A stretch of 64,000 nt of DNA from Trueperaceae bacterium. Its GTDB lineage: Bacteria; Deinococcota; Deinococci; Deinococcales; Trueperaceae. Under the pieces are notes generated by a model that saw nothing but the letters and a program-made list of their open reading frames with translations, made no database searches and was not told the DNA's origin. Location of the stretch: NCBI GenBank assembly GCA_023954415.1, contig JAMLIB010000004.1, positions 186,001 through 250,000 of the forward strand, given 5' to 3'. Shown piece by piece: positions 30,400-38,848 of this stretch. Within the stretch, counting starts at the first letter, position 1. Each line of letters starts with the position of its first letter. A program made the translations under genes and the position numbers.

Positions 30400-31751
30400 C
30401 AGGGCACCGGCGTCTTGGCCCGCCGCGCGTCCAGCCACTCCTCTACCTCGTCCACCTGGTCAGGAGTGGTCACGAGGTAGAGGTGGTCGCCGGGTTGCAC
30501 CACGGTGTCGCCGCCCGGCACCATCACGCGCCCATCGCGCTCTATGGCGCCTATCAGCATGGCTTCCGGCGTACCGAGGTCCCTGACGCGTCCGCCGAGG
30601 GAGCCTTCCGGGAAGGTGACCTCCATGACCTCCGCCCGGTCCTCGATCGTGGCCAGGTGCTCGACCTCGTCGACTTGGAGCCAGTTGATCACCTCTTGGA
30701 CGGCGGCGGCACGCGGGGTCAGCGGCGCGTCGATGCCGACACGCGTGAACAGGCGGCGGTTGCGGGTACGGCCGACACGCGTGATGACCTTCGGGATGCC
30801 GAGCTGCTTACTCATCAAGGACACGAGGAGGTTCTTGGCGTCATCGTCGGTGACGGCGACCATCACGTCGGCGTCCTCCGCACGCTCCTGTTCGAGTAGT
30901 TCCAAGTCGGTGCCGTCACCCTTGAGTACGAGCGCGCGCGGCAACAACTGGGCGAGTTTCTCACAGCGCTCGGGGTCTTCCTCGATGATCGTGATGTTGG
31001 CCCTGTCTGTCATCAACTGCTGCGCGACCATGAACCCGACGTTGCCGCCGCCCACGATCACCACTCTGGGAGAGCGCTTATGCGGCGCGAAGCGCCGTTG
31101 TAGTTCTCGCATGCGCTCGGTGGTGCCCATGAACACGACCCTATCGCCGGCCTCGAACACCGTCGCGCCGGTCGGGATGATGAAGTCCTCACCTTTGATG
31201 GCGCCCACGGCGAGCACGCCCTGCGGCAAGGCCAGGGAAGAGAGGTTCTCGCCACGGAAGGGGTCGTGGGGCTCCAGGAGGAACTCCAGGAGCGTGATCC
31301 GCCCGTTGGCGAAGCGTGCGCTGTCCACCGCGCGGGGTGCGCGCACGATGTCGGCGATCTGGTGCGCGAGGATCCGCTGGGGCCACAGCACGCGGTCGAT
31401 GAGCAACCCGACGGACTCGAAGGCGCCGTCACGCTTGAAGGCGTCGACGTAGCGCTGGCGGGTGACGAAAGCGAGTGTCAGCTTGGCGCCAAGACCTTTG
31501 GCCGCGAGGCAGGCCAGGACGTTGACGTCGTCCGATGCCGTGCAGGCGATGAACGCCCTGGCGCGGTCAACCTGAGCGGTGCGTAGGTCGTCCGGGTCCG
31601 TGCCGTTGCCGCGCACGAACTGCACGTCTAGCGAGGCGAAGGCGGCCTCGCGCTCCGGATCCTGATCGATCACGATGACACCGTGGGTACGGTGCAGGGC
31701 GGCCGCGAGCAGAGCGCCGATCTCGCCACCACCTACGATGACTACCTGCAT
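30399..31751 (-). CDS. trkA: TrkA, regulatory NAD(H)-binding subunit of potassium uptake
   Basis: Cytoplasmic RCK gating subunit of 450 residues with two RCK_N/RCK_C repeats. Rossmann loops are VVIVGGGEIG (residues 3-12) and VVIVGGGNVGFMV (about 228-240), each followed by an acidic end of strand two (VIDQDPE, IIEEDPE). TrkA_C domains follow each. It heads the three-gene operon and would bind one or both TrkH pores as a ring. Its promoter has TTGCAG and TAGTAT with 16-base spacing, leaving a leader of about two bases. Confidence 0.96.
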   Translation of the reverse strand: MQVVIVGGGEIGALLAAALHRTHGVIVIDQDPEREAAFASLDVQFVRGNGTDPDDLRTAQVDRARAFIACTASDDVNVLACLAAKGLGAKLTLAFVTRQRYVDAFKRDGAFESVGLLIDRVLWPQRILAHQIADIVRAPRAVDSARFANGRITLLEFLLEPHDPFRGENLSSLALPQGVLAVGAIKGEDFIIPTGATVFEAGDRVVFMGTTERMRELQRRFAPHKRSPRVVIVGGGNVGFMVAQQLMTDRANITIIEEDPERCEKLAQLLPRALVLKGDGTDLELLEQERAEDADVMVAVTDDDAKNLLVSLMSKQLGIPKVITRVGRTRNRRLFTRVGIDAPLTPRAAAVQEVINWLQVDEVEHLATIEDRAEVMEVTFPEGSLGGRVRDLGTPEAMLIGAIERDGRVMVPGGDTVVQPGDHLYLVTTPDQVDEVEEWLDARRAKTPVP

Positions 31752-31788
31752 AGGTCGCTCATACTACAGTTACGCGCTCCGACTGCAA
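31752..31788 (-). promoter_or_regulatory. Promoter of the trk operon
   Basis: On the minus strand TTGCAG (31783-31788), 16 bases, TAGTAT (31761-31766) and then nine bases to ATG 31751. The leader would be near zero. Confidence 0.6.
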
Positions 31789-31842
31789 GGGGATCGGCCT
31801 CTTTACCAAGACTGAGTGAAGCGGAGTATCCGGCGAACCATG

Positions 31843-33420
31843 TCAGGCGCTTGGCGGACCGTGCCGCCGTGCCGTGACCGTCCCGATGGCCGCGACGAGC
31901 ACTGCCCAAACCAGGAGCACGACGGGCGTCCACGCCCCGTAGCGCACCCAGAACGTGAGGCTGGGGCCCGTGTAGAACGACACGGCCAGGGTGGTCGCGA
32001 CCCCGCGCGGGGCCTCGGCCGTCACGCGCCCCCACGGGTCGACGGCGGCCGTGATCCCGTCGTTGCCGGCGCGGAGCAGCCAGCGCCGCGTCTCGATGGC
32101 GCGCATGCGGCCCATGTCGAAGTGCTGGCGCGCGCCCGTGCCGACCCCGAACCACGCGTCGTTGGTCCCGAGGACCAGCACGCCGGCGCCGCGCTCGACC
32201 AGCAGGCGCTGCACCTGGGGGAACACGGACTCGTAGCACACGAAGGCGCCGAGCGGCCCGAGCGGCGTGGCGAGCGGCTCGATGGCCTCACCCTGCGCGG
32301 TGCTGGCGAGCATGGGGAGGCCGAACGCCCTGAACACGGCGGCGTAGAGCCCGCTCAACGTGTCGATGAGGGGCCACCGCTCGCCGAAGGGCACGAGGTA
32401 GTGCTTGTCGTAATGCCCGAGGGCCGCGTCCGAGCGCAACGCGATGAGCGAGTTGTAGTTGCCGCCGCCCTCGTACACGCGTCCGCCCACCACGAAGGTG
32501 GCTCCGGGCGCGGTGTCCGTGATGGTCTCGCGCAGGCCGCCGGCGTCGCCCGCCGTCAGGTCGTAGCCGATGACGGCGCCCTCGGGCCATACGACGAGGT
32601 CGAACGGACCGCTGCCGTCGCTCGCCGCGGCGAGCGAGCCTTCCTCCGTGAGGCGCAGGTGGATGCCCAGCTCCTGCGCGGACGAGGCGGCGCGCGCGAA
32701 CGGGTCCACGTTGCCCTGCACGAGCAGCGCCCGGTAAGGGGCCGTCGCCTCGACGGTCAGGCTCGGCAGCCCGCGCTGGACGGCCGCGCCCCGGTCGAAC
32801 GCGCCGAGGACGAGCGCGGCGGCCGCGAGCACGGCGGCCGCTACGCCGGGGACGAGCCACCTGCGCGCGAGCGCCGCCCAGGGCCAGGCTAGGACCGCGG
32901 CGGGCACGGTGACGACGAGGCTCAGCCCGTAGACGCCGCCGAACTCCGCGAGCTGCGCCACCGGCGTCTCGAGCCAGGCGTAGCCGAGCGTGCCCCAGGG
33001 GAACGCGAAGTAGCCCTGGGTGCGCGCCCATTCGACCAGCACCCACGCCACTGGGAGGAGCAGGAGGACGCGAGCAGCCCTGGCGCGTGGTGAGGAGGCG
33101 CCACCGGCGAGGCCGGCGACGCGCCAGGTGCCCCACGTGGTCAGGCCCCAGAACGTGGCGAGGATCAGGAGGAGGAACGGGTAGACGAACCAGAAGGCCG
33201 GGCCGAAGAGCACGGCGAACGAGCGCGGCAACCACAGGATGTAGAGGGCGAAGAACGGCAGGCCGAACGCCGCGCCCACCCTGAACGCCGCGCCGGCGTC
33301 CTTGGCGCGCGCGACGAGCGCGAAGACGGGCGCCGCCGCGAACGCGAACGGCCACCACCCCAAGGGCGGCAGCGCGAGCGTGAGGAGCAGGCCGCAGACT
33401 GCGGCCAGCAGCAGTGGCAC
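31843..33420 (-). CDS. lnt: Lnt, apolipoprotein N-acyltransferase
   Basis: Membrane enzyme of 525 residues that adds the third acyl chain to lipoproteins. The N-terminal 215 residues hold about six helices. The nitrilase-like domain carries the catalytic triad Glu280 (VVWPEGAVIGYD), Lys339 (HYDKHYLVPFGERWP) and Cys395 (FVCYESVFP). All key residues are present. The start is GTG 33420, six bases after the M20 peptidase stop, so the two are co-transcribed. A full Lnt is consistent with a diderm-like envelope. Confidence 0.94.
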   Translation of the reverse strand: MPLLLAAVCGLLLTLALPPLGWWPFAFAAAPVFALVARAKDAGAAFRVGAAFGLPFFALYILWLPRSFAVLFGPAFWFVYPFLLLILATFWGLTTWGTWRVAGLAGGASSPRARAARVLLLLPVAWVLVEWARTQGYFAFPWGTLGYAWLETPVAQLAEFGGVYGLSLVVTVPAAVLAWPWAALARRWLVPGVAAAVLAAAALVLGAFDRGAAVQRGLPSLTVEATAPYRALLVQGNVDPFARAASSAQELGIHLRLTEEGSLAAASDGSGPFDLVVWPEGAVIGYDLTAGDAGGLRETITDTAPGATFVVGGRVYEGGGNYNSLIALRSDAALGHYDKHYLVPFGERWPLIDTLSGLYAAVFRAFGLPMLASTAQGEAIEPLATPLGPLGAFVCYESVFPQVQRLLVERGAGVLVLGTNDAWFGVGTGARQHFDMGRMRAIETRRWLLRAGNDGITAAVDPWGRVTAEAPRGVATTLAVSFYTGPSLTFWVRYGAWTPVVLLVWAVLVAAIGTVTARRHGPPSA

Positions 33421-33426
33421 GTCGGG

Positions 33427-34575
33427 TCAGTCGCTCGCGGACGATCCTACGAGTAAGCCCGCGACGAGGGCCACGCGCTCGAGCGACTCGCGCACGCGGA
33501 CGTGCTCGTGGCGGGCGTGCGGGCCGCCCCCGACCGAGCCGAGGCCGTCCAACGTCGGAACGCCGATGGCCGAAGTGAAGTTGCCGTCCGAGCCGCCGCC
33601 GACCACGCCCCCGTCGAACTCGAGGCCGAGGGCGTTACCGACGGCCTGCGCGCGCTCGAACAGGGCCCGGTTGGCCGGGGTGAGCTCTAGCGGCGGGCGG
33701 TTGAGGCCGCCCGTCACGGTGAGGGTCACGCGCGAGTCGCGCGGCGTGTAGTCGTGGATGGCGTTCGTCACCCGCTCGGCCTCGCTCGCCTTGAGCACGC
33801 GGAAGTCGACGAACGCCTCCGCCTCCTCCGCGATCACGTTGGTGGCGAAGCCGGCGCGCGCCACGGTCACGTTGACGGTCGTACCGGCCACGTCGTCGCT
33901 CAGGTCCTCGATGAACACGAGCATGTGCGCCAGCTCACGAAGGGCGCTCGCGCCGTCCGAGGGGTTGTTGCCCGCGTGCGCCGACCGGCCGCGGAACTGG
34001 AGCCTGAAGCCCCCGACGCCCTTGCGCCCGACCTTCAGCGCGCCATCGTCACGCCCAGGTTCCAACACGAAGACGCGGTCGTGATCCCTCGCCAGACGCT
34101 CTATCAGCTCGCACGAGGCGTGGGAGCCCGTCTCCTCGTCGCTCGTGAGGAGGAGCGTGACGTCGCCGGCCAACCCGAGGCCGAGCTCAGGGACGAGCCT
34201 CAGTGCCGTGAGGGCGTTGGCGATGCCCGCCTTCATGTCGAGGGCGCCCGGCCCGGAGACCTTGTCGCCCGAGCGGACGAACGGCATGGCGCCCAGGGTG
34301 CCGATGGGCCAGACGGTGTCGTAGTGGCAGAGCAGGAGCGTCTTCTCGCCGCCCGCGCCGCGCGCGCGGCCTTCCAGGACGTCGCCGACGCCCTGGCGCT
34401 CGTGGCGCTCGACCGCCAGGCCGCTCGCGCGCATGTGGTCGGCGAGGCGCGTGGCAAGCACGTCGCAGGCGGCCTTGTCGTCGGTCGGGCTCTCGTGCGT
34501 GACGAGGTCGGCGAGCAGCTCCAGGTACTGGGCCTCGGCGGCGTAGGCGGCTTGCAGGATGGCGGACTCGCTCAT
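33427..34575 (-). CDS. M20 family metallopeptidase (carboxypeptidase G2-like)
   Basis: Encodes 382 residues. The metal-site motifs are LLLCHYDTVWPIG, GPGALDMKAGIA, TSDEETGSHAS, FVLEPGRDDG and, near the end, a conserved His in GGGPHARHEHVRV. The dimerisation domain with GRSAHAGNNPSDG lies in the middle. This pattern fits glutamate carboxypeptidase-like M20 enzymes, which cleave C-terminal Glu from folates or peptides; the actual substrate is unknown. TAACAT lies seven bases before ATG 34575. Confidence 0.92.
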   Translation of the reverse strand: MSESAILQAAYAAEAQYLELLADLVTHESPTDDKAACDVLATRLADHMRASGLAVERHERQGVGDVLEGRARGAGGEKTLLLCHYDTVWPIGTLGAMPFVRSGDKVSGPGALDMKAGIANALTALRLVPELGLGLAGDVTLLLTSDEETGSHASCELIERLARDHDRVFVLEPGRDDGALKVGRKGVGGFRLQFRGRSAHAGNNPSDGASALRELAHMLVFIEDLSDDVAGTTVNVTVARAGFATNVIAEEAEAFVDFRVLKASEAERVTNAIHDYTPRDSRVTLTVTGGLNRPPLELTPANRALFERAQAVGNALGLEFDGGVVGGGSDGNFTSAIGVPTLDGLGSVGGGPHARHEHVRVRESLERVALVAGLLVGSSASD

Positions 34576-34588
34576 GGCGCCGATGTTA
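34576..34588 (-). promoter_or_regulatory. Leaderless -10 box of the M20 peptidase-lnt operon
   Basis: TAACAT (34583-34588, minus strand) and seven bases precede ATG 34575. It lies in the 21-base gap after the RGG-tailed gene. Confidence 0.65.
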
Positions 34589-34596
34589 CCCCCCTG

Positions 34597-35181
34597 CTAC
34601 CCCCCGTGGGCGCCTCCCTGGCCGCCGCTCTGGTTGCCGCCCTGGCCGCCGCCGCGCCGCCCGCGCCGGTTGCCGCGCTTGGGCTTCTGATCGGGGCCCG
34701 CACTGCGCCGGTCCTCGCCCCGCCGGTCTTCACCCCGGCGGTCCTCGCCCCCTGCGCCCGGACGATCGTCTGACTGGTTGCCGCCCTGGGCGTCGGCGCG
34801 TCCGCCGCCCCGAGCGGGCGGGCGCCGCCGGTTGCCGTCGCCGTTCGGACCGCGGGGCGGTACGACGGGCGGCCGCAACATGCGCTCTTGCCAGAGGCCC
34901 TCGGCGAGCTGCCTCACGGTGGGCTCGAACGTCGTGCGCGCGTAGCTGTAGCCGAGGCGCAGGTCGCTGTCGGCCTTCAACGGGTCCGAGTCGCGGCCGA
35001 GCTGGTAGCGGGAGAGGTAGACCTGGGCGAGCAGGACATCGCGCATGCGTTGCGGCTTGACGGCGTGCAGGTCCTTGAGCGCGTCCTCGAAGGCGACCAT
35101 GGCGCCACGCGAGTCGCCACGCTCGCTCAACGCCTTGCCGCGCTTGAAGTGCTTGGCGGCGTTGTAGAGGAGCTCGCGCAT
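34597..35181 (-). CDS. Helical-repeat protein with arginine/glycine-rich tail
   Basis: Encodes 194 residues in two parts. Residues 1-105 are helical and TPR-like (LLYNAAKHFKRGKALSERGD, then GAMVAFEDALKDLHAV). From about 110 to the end the chain is disordered and basic, with three GEDRR repeats and NRRGRRGGG followed by GGNQSGG units, like RGG-type RNA-binding tails. There is no signal peptide or membrane segment. TATGAT six bases before ATG 35181 sets the start and excludes a longer one at 35205. RNA binding is inference; no family is recognised. Confidence 0.8.
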   Translation of the reverse strand: MRELLYNAAKHFKRGKALSERGDSRGAMVAFEDALKDLHAVKPQRMRDVLLAQVYLSRYQLGRDSDPLKADSDLRLGYSYARTTFEPTVRQLAEGLWQERMLRPPVVPPRGPNGDGNRRRPPARGGGRADAQGGNQSDDRPGAGGEDRRGEDRRGEDRRSAGPDQKPKRGNRRGRRGGGQGGNQSGGQGGAHGG

Positions 35182-35193
35182 GACGGCATCATA
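35182..35193 (-). promoter_or_regulatory. Leaderless -10 box of the RGG-tailed protein gene
   Basis: TATGAT (35188-35193, minus strand) plus six bases precede ATG 35181. Confidence 0.65.
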
Positions 35194-35291
35194 AGGTGCC
35201 GGCACGCTGCGGTTGCGACCCTCGCGTTCGGCCGCCGGCAGCGCCGGCGGGGTTCACGCCCATCAAGAACCCCGCGGCTGCGGTCGCGACC

Positions 35292-36074
35292 TTAGCGCTC
35301 TTCGCCGCCCACCGCACCCTTGCCCCTGCCGGCCGCGTACGCCGCCAGCGAGACGGCGACCGCTAGGTTGAGCGACTCGACGTGTGGCCGCGAGGCGATC
35401 CTGACACTCGTGCCGGGCGGCGGTTCGTCGGGCGCCCCCGCGCCCGGCCATTCGGGGCCGAACCACAGCGCGAACGGCGAGCCGAACTCCACGCTCGCGA
35501 GCTCCGCGTCGCCGTAGGCGCTGAACGAGTACACCCGGTGGTCCGGGTGGGCGGCAAGGTAGGCGGCGGGGCTCGCCACCACCTGACAGCGCATGGCGAA
35601 GCGCATGCCGACGGACGCGCGCAGCACGTGCGGGCTCCAGGCGTCCACCTTGGGTGAGACGAGCACGACGTCGTCGATGCCGAACGCCGCCAGGCTGCGC
35701 AGCGCGCTGCCGACGTTGCCCGCTTGGCTGGCCGCGACGAGCACGGCGTGGTCGCGCTCCGGCCGCACCGTGTCGGTCGCCTTGCGTACGACCGCCAGGC
35801 ACCCGACCTGGGCGTTACGCCGGAGCCGGGTCACGCCGGCGTCGTCTTGCTCGCACGGCACGCCGGCGGTGCCGGCCGCGCTCTCAAGCTCGAGGCGCCA
35901 GCGGGGCTCGAGCCCGCCGTGGACGAGCACGGCGCGCACGTCGGCTGGTCGGTGCCTGAGCGCCTCCAGAGCGGTGAAGTGACCGAAGGCGTACGTGTAC
36001 GGCAGCGCGGTCCGGTACGGCTCGAGCCCCTGACCGACCGGCGGCCGGCGAGCTGTTAGCGAGCCGTGGCTCAT
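35292..36074 (-). CDS. SpoU/TrmH-family RNA 2'-O-methyltransferase
   Basis: Encodes 260 residues with a substrate-binding N-terminal domain and a C-terminal SPOUT knot. The three SpoU motifs are visible: LVAASQAGNVGSALRSLAAFG, LWFGPEWPGAG and VESLNLAVAVSLAAY. In motif one the usual catalytic Asn is replaced in context by Ser-Gln, though Asn of GNVGS and a basic Arg remain. It should methylate a ribose in rRNA or tRNA using SAM; the site is unknown. ATG 36074 overlaps the upstream gene's stop as ATGA. Confidence 0.9.
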   Translation of the reverse strand: MSHGSLTARRPPVGQGLEPYRTALPYTYAFGHFTALEALRHRPADVRAVLVHGGLEPRWRLELESAAGTAGVPCEQDDAGVTRLRRNAQVGCLAVVRKATDTVRPERDHAVLVAASQAGNVGSALRSLAAFGIDDVVLVSPKVDAWSPHVLRASVGMRFAMRCQVVASPAAYLAAHPDHRVYSFSAYGDAELASVEFGSPFALWFGPEWPGAGAPDEPPPGTSVRIASRPHVESLNLAVAVSLAAYAAGRGKGAVGGEER

Positions 36075-37156
36075 CGTGCGTCCGCGCCGCCTTCGCCGGC
36101 CTGCGCCTCGGCGTGGCGCGGCTCCACCGTGCCGAACGCCTCTCTGATACCCGCGGCGGCCGCTTCGACCGCCTCGGCCGGGGCGAAGTCGAGGGCGAGC
36201 ACCCCGCGGTAGGAGCGCAACGCCGCCTGGCGGTCGCCGACGAGGTCGTAGACCTGGCCGATGCGTGCCAGGAGGAAGCCCGGCAGGTAGTAGGGCTCGG
36301 CGAAGTCCGAGCGCAGCGCGAGCTCGAGCACGGCGAGCGCGTCGGCGAGCTCGCCGTGCTCCAGGATGAGGTTCGCCTCGTGGTAGCGGGCCTCGGGCGC
36401 GTCCACCGCCCTCAGGGCGCCGAGGAGCGCCTCCGGGTCGTTCGTGTCGCCGAGCATCGCCACGTCGAGGAGGGAGCGCGTGCGTTCCTCGGCGCCCGGC
36501 TCCGCGGGGAGGGCGGCGTCCGGGTACTCCAGGCGCGGCGGGGAGCTCATGGCCGCCAGGGCCTTGCGCAGTTCCGGCACGTCGTCCACGCCGGCCAGGA
36601 GCGCGACGCGGCGGTAGGGCAGGGCCGCGACGCGTTCGGCCACGACGGCGGAGCGTGCGGCGAGCCACCCGGTGCCCGGACCCTCGCCGAACTCGGCGGC
36701 GCGGCGCGCCTGGTGGGCGTCGATGGCCGGCAGCAGCTCTGCGAGGATGCGCTTCAGGTCTAGCGGGGTCCGCAGCAGCTCCTCGAGCGGCGCCTGCGTG
36801 CCCCGTACGCGCCTCACGCGCTCGGCCCCCGCCTCGAACTGCTCCAGGTAGGCGACGAAGTCGCGCTCGTCGTCTGCCTCGCCGGGCTCGCCTGGCAGAC
36901 CTGGGAAGCTGCCGACGGTGTGAACGGGCATGCCGTGCCGCACGGCCCACGGCACGACGGCCAGGGGGAGGGCCAGCTCGTGGGTGCCTTGCCAGCCGGG
37001 GTCGGCCAGCGCCCCGGGCGGGAGGGCGGCGACGGCCAGCGCCTCGACCTCGGCAGCCCGCACGACCTCCCTCACCCTCACGGCGTTGTAGCGCGGGAAG
37101 CGGGTGTGGAACGGGCCGACCAGGGGGACGACGACGACCTCCGAGGGTCGGTTCAT
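36071..37156 (-). CDS. TPR-containing protein of unknown function
   Basis: Encodes 361 residues and I do not recognise a family. The first 60 residues resemble an alpha/beta opening (SEVVVVPLVGPFHTRFPRYNAV). The middle is helical and Glu/Arg rich. The last 110 contain two or three TPR-like helical pairs (YHEANLILEHGELADALAVLELAL, GQVYDLVGDRQAALRSYRGVLALD). There is no signal peptide. TAGCAT six bases upstream selects ATG 37156 over GTG 37162. It is coupled by a four-base overlap to the SpoU methyltransferase, hinting at a shared RNA or ribosome role. Confidence 0.75.
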   Translation of the reverse strand: MNRPSEVVVVPLVGPFHTRFPRYNAVRVREVVRAAEVEALAVAALPPGALADPGWQGTHELALPLAVVPWAVRHGMPVHTVGSFPGLPGEPGEADDERDFVAYLEQFEAGAERVRRVRGTQAPLEELLRTPLDLKRILAELLPAIDAHQARRAAEFGEGPGTGWLAARSAVVAERVAALPYRRVALLAGVDDVPELRKALAAMSSPPRLEYPDAALPAEPGAEERTRSLLDVAMLGDTNDPEALLGALRAVDAPEARYHEANLILEHGELADALAVLELALRSDFAEPYYLPGFLLARIGQVYDLVGDRQAALRSYRGVLALDFAPAEAVEAAAAGIREAFGTVEPRHAEAQAGEGGADAR

Positions 37157-37168
37157 GGCCACATGCTA
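37157..37168 (-). promoter_or_regulatory. Leaderless -10 box of the TPR-SpoU operon
   Basis: TAGCAT (37163-37168, minus strand), GTGGCC and ATG 37156. The 15-base stretch is identical to the ispF promoter/start except for one base. Confidence 0.65.
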
Positions 37169-37250
37169 CGTTCTCGCGCGGGTCGGAGGCGGCGGGGTAA
37201 GGTGGCGGAGTGATCGCCATCGCGGCCCACGACCTCTCGGACGGCCCATG

Positions 37251-37326
37251 TGTACCGGACCGTATAGACAAGCGTCCTGCCGGCAAGACGCAATGGACGG
37301 CGTAGATGTACCGGACCGATAGACAA
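37251..37326 (+). repeat. Direct repeat at the start of the 480-residue membrane protein gene
   Basis: TGTACCGGACCG followed by ATAGACAA occurs at 37251-37270 (with one extra T) and at 37307-37326, where it encodes the first residues of the gene. The spacing is 56 bases. It looks like a local duplication of the gene start. Confidence 0.6.
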
Positions 37327-38748
37327 CCCGCTTGGCAGCGCGACCTCGCCTGGGCGAGCGCGGTGCTCCTCGCCGTGTCCGTCGCGGTGGGTGCCGCCCT
37401 GTTCAGCCTGGCCCGTTCCAGCGGCCCGCAGACGGGCGTCGACCTGATAGAGAGCGTGGTGCGCCTCACCTTGAGGCCGGGCGACGGCGGCGCGTCCGTC
37501 GGCGTCTCCACTCTCACGGAGTACCGGGCGGGCGAGCGGCTCAGGCTCCTCCCGGGGCTCGACGTGTACGCGGACGCCACCGAGATCCCCGAGTTCACCG
37601 CAGAGGCGGCCGTCAACCGCGGCGCCGGCGTCCTCAGCGACGAGTTCGTCACTGGCGGCGCGGCCGCCGTCCTCGCCTCCGTCACAGACCCGGCGCTGAG
37701 CGCCCAGCTCGAGCTGGCGCTGAACGGTCCGATCGCCGCCCTCGTCAACGCCGACCTGAGCCGCGAGCTGCTCGGGGCGGGGCTCGACGACGGCACGCGC
37801 CTGGCCGACTGGCCCGCCCAGGCCGCCGCCAACCCCGGCGAGCGGGTCCAACCCATCGTGGGCGTGTTCGTGACCTTCCCGCCGCGTGAGCTGCAGGGCG
37901 CGACCAACCGCGAGATCGGCACGGCCGTCGTGGCGGCCCTAGCAGACGAGGTGATGCAGGGCGGCCTGCCGCAGGCGCTCGCCGTTGTCACGAACGACAA
38001 CCTGAGGGCGCGCCTGACGCGAGCGGTGGACACGAACTTCAGGGCGCAGGCCCACGAGCTCTTCTCGGCGGTGCTCGCCGGCTACGCCTCGACGATGACC
38101 ACGCGCCTGGCGGAGGCGAGCAGCGTGCTTGCCGGCGCCGCCGACGTGGAGGGCGGCAGCCTCAGCGGGCTGCTGCCGGCTTCCGCCCTCGCGGGCCTCA
38201 CGGCCCAGCAGGCCGACGCGCGCATCATCGAGGCGTTGGCGGAGCGGGCGTACGCGGCCGGCGGCGTGGCGGCGGCCCAGCAGCTCACGGGTGCCGGCCA
38301 GGCCCAGCGCGTGCGGCGGGTCGCGCCGCTCATAGACGCCTTCGGCTCGGCCGCGCATCGCCGCTACCTGGTGTACACCTACCTCGCCGGCGCCGTGACG
38401 CTGCTCCTGATCGTCGCCCTGGTCGCGTTCTCACGCGGCTTCCAGCGCCTCGTGAACCCCGGCATCGCCATCATGATCGGCGCGGCGCCGCTGGCCTACG
38501 CCCTCGATAGGGTGCGCGCCTGGATGACACCGGACGCCACGCTGCCCCCTGGCGCCGGCGCGGAAGGTGTGCCGGCCACGCTCACGGGCCTGGCGGCCTA
38601 CGCGCTGGCCGCGCTGCCGCCCGGGGCGGTGTCCGGCCCGCTGCGTTACCACGTCGTACTCCTGCTGGTCGGCGCCGCGCTAGTGGTGCTGGCGCTCCTG
38701 CTGTGGCTCCTGCGCGGCCTGCGCCCGCGGCGGCGGGGGTACCGCTAG
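37306..38748 (+). CDS. Membrane protein with large extracytoplasmic domain, unknown
   Basis: Encodes 480 residues. One N-terminal helix (about 13-35, LAWASAVLLAVSVAVGAALFSL) is followed by about 310 residues rich in Ala, Leu and Thr that should be outside. Then come a helix at about 349-368 (YLAGAVTLLLIVALVAFSR), a weaker one, and a C-terminal helix (YHVVLLLVGAALVVLALLLWLL) with a basic end. The exterior part has helical coiled character (TAQQADARIIEALAERAYAAGGVAAAQQL). No enzyme motif is seen and no family is recognised. ATG 37306 has neither a TANNNT box nor a good ribosome site. Confidence 0.72.
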   Translation: MYRTDRQPAWQRDLAWASAVLLAVSVAVGAALFSLARSSGPQTGVDLIESVVRLTLRPGDGGASVGVSTLTEYRAGERLRLLPGLDVYADATEIPEFTAEAAVNRGAGVLSDEFVTGGAAAVLASVTDPALSAQLELALNGPIAALVNADLSRELLGAGLDDGTRLADWPAQAAANPGERVQPIVGVFVTFPPRELQGATNREIGTAVVAALADEVMQGGLPQALAVVTNDNLRARLTRAVDTNFRAQAHELFSAVLAGYASTMTTRLAEASSVLAGAADVEGGSLSGLLPASALAGLTAQQADARIIEALAERAYAAGGVAAAQQLTGAGQAQRVRRVAPLIDAFGSAAHRRYLVYTYLAGAVTLLLIVALVAFSRGFQRLVNPGIAIMIGAAPLAYALDRVRAWMTPDATLPPGAGAEGVPATLTGLAAYALAALPPGAVSGPLRYHVVLLLVGAALVVLALLLWLLRGLRPRRRGYR

Positions 38749-38820
38749 CGGGAACGCCCGGCCCGGCTTCGGCGGTTGAGGCTACGGTCGAACGGCGGTT
38801 TCGGACGGTCGGACGCCGAT

Positions 38821-38847
38821 CGGTCTGGCGCTGTCGGTCTGGCGCTG
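38821..38847. repeat. Two-copy 14-bp tandem repeat
   Basis: CGGTCTGGCGCTG occurs at 38821-38833 and 38835-38847, immediately before the stop codon of the convergent DUF3298 gene. No role is evident. Confidence 0.6.
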
Positions 38848-38848
38848 G

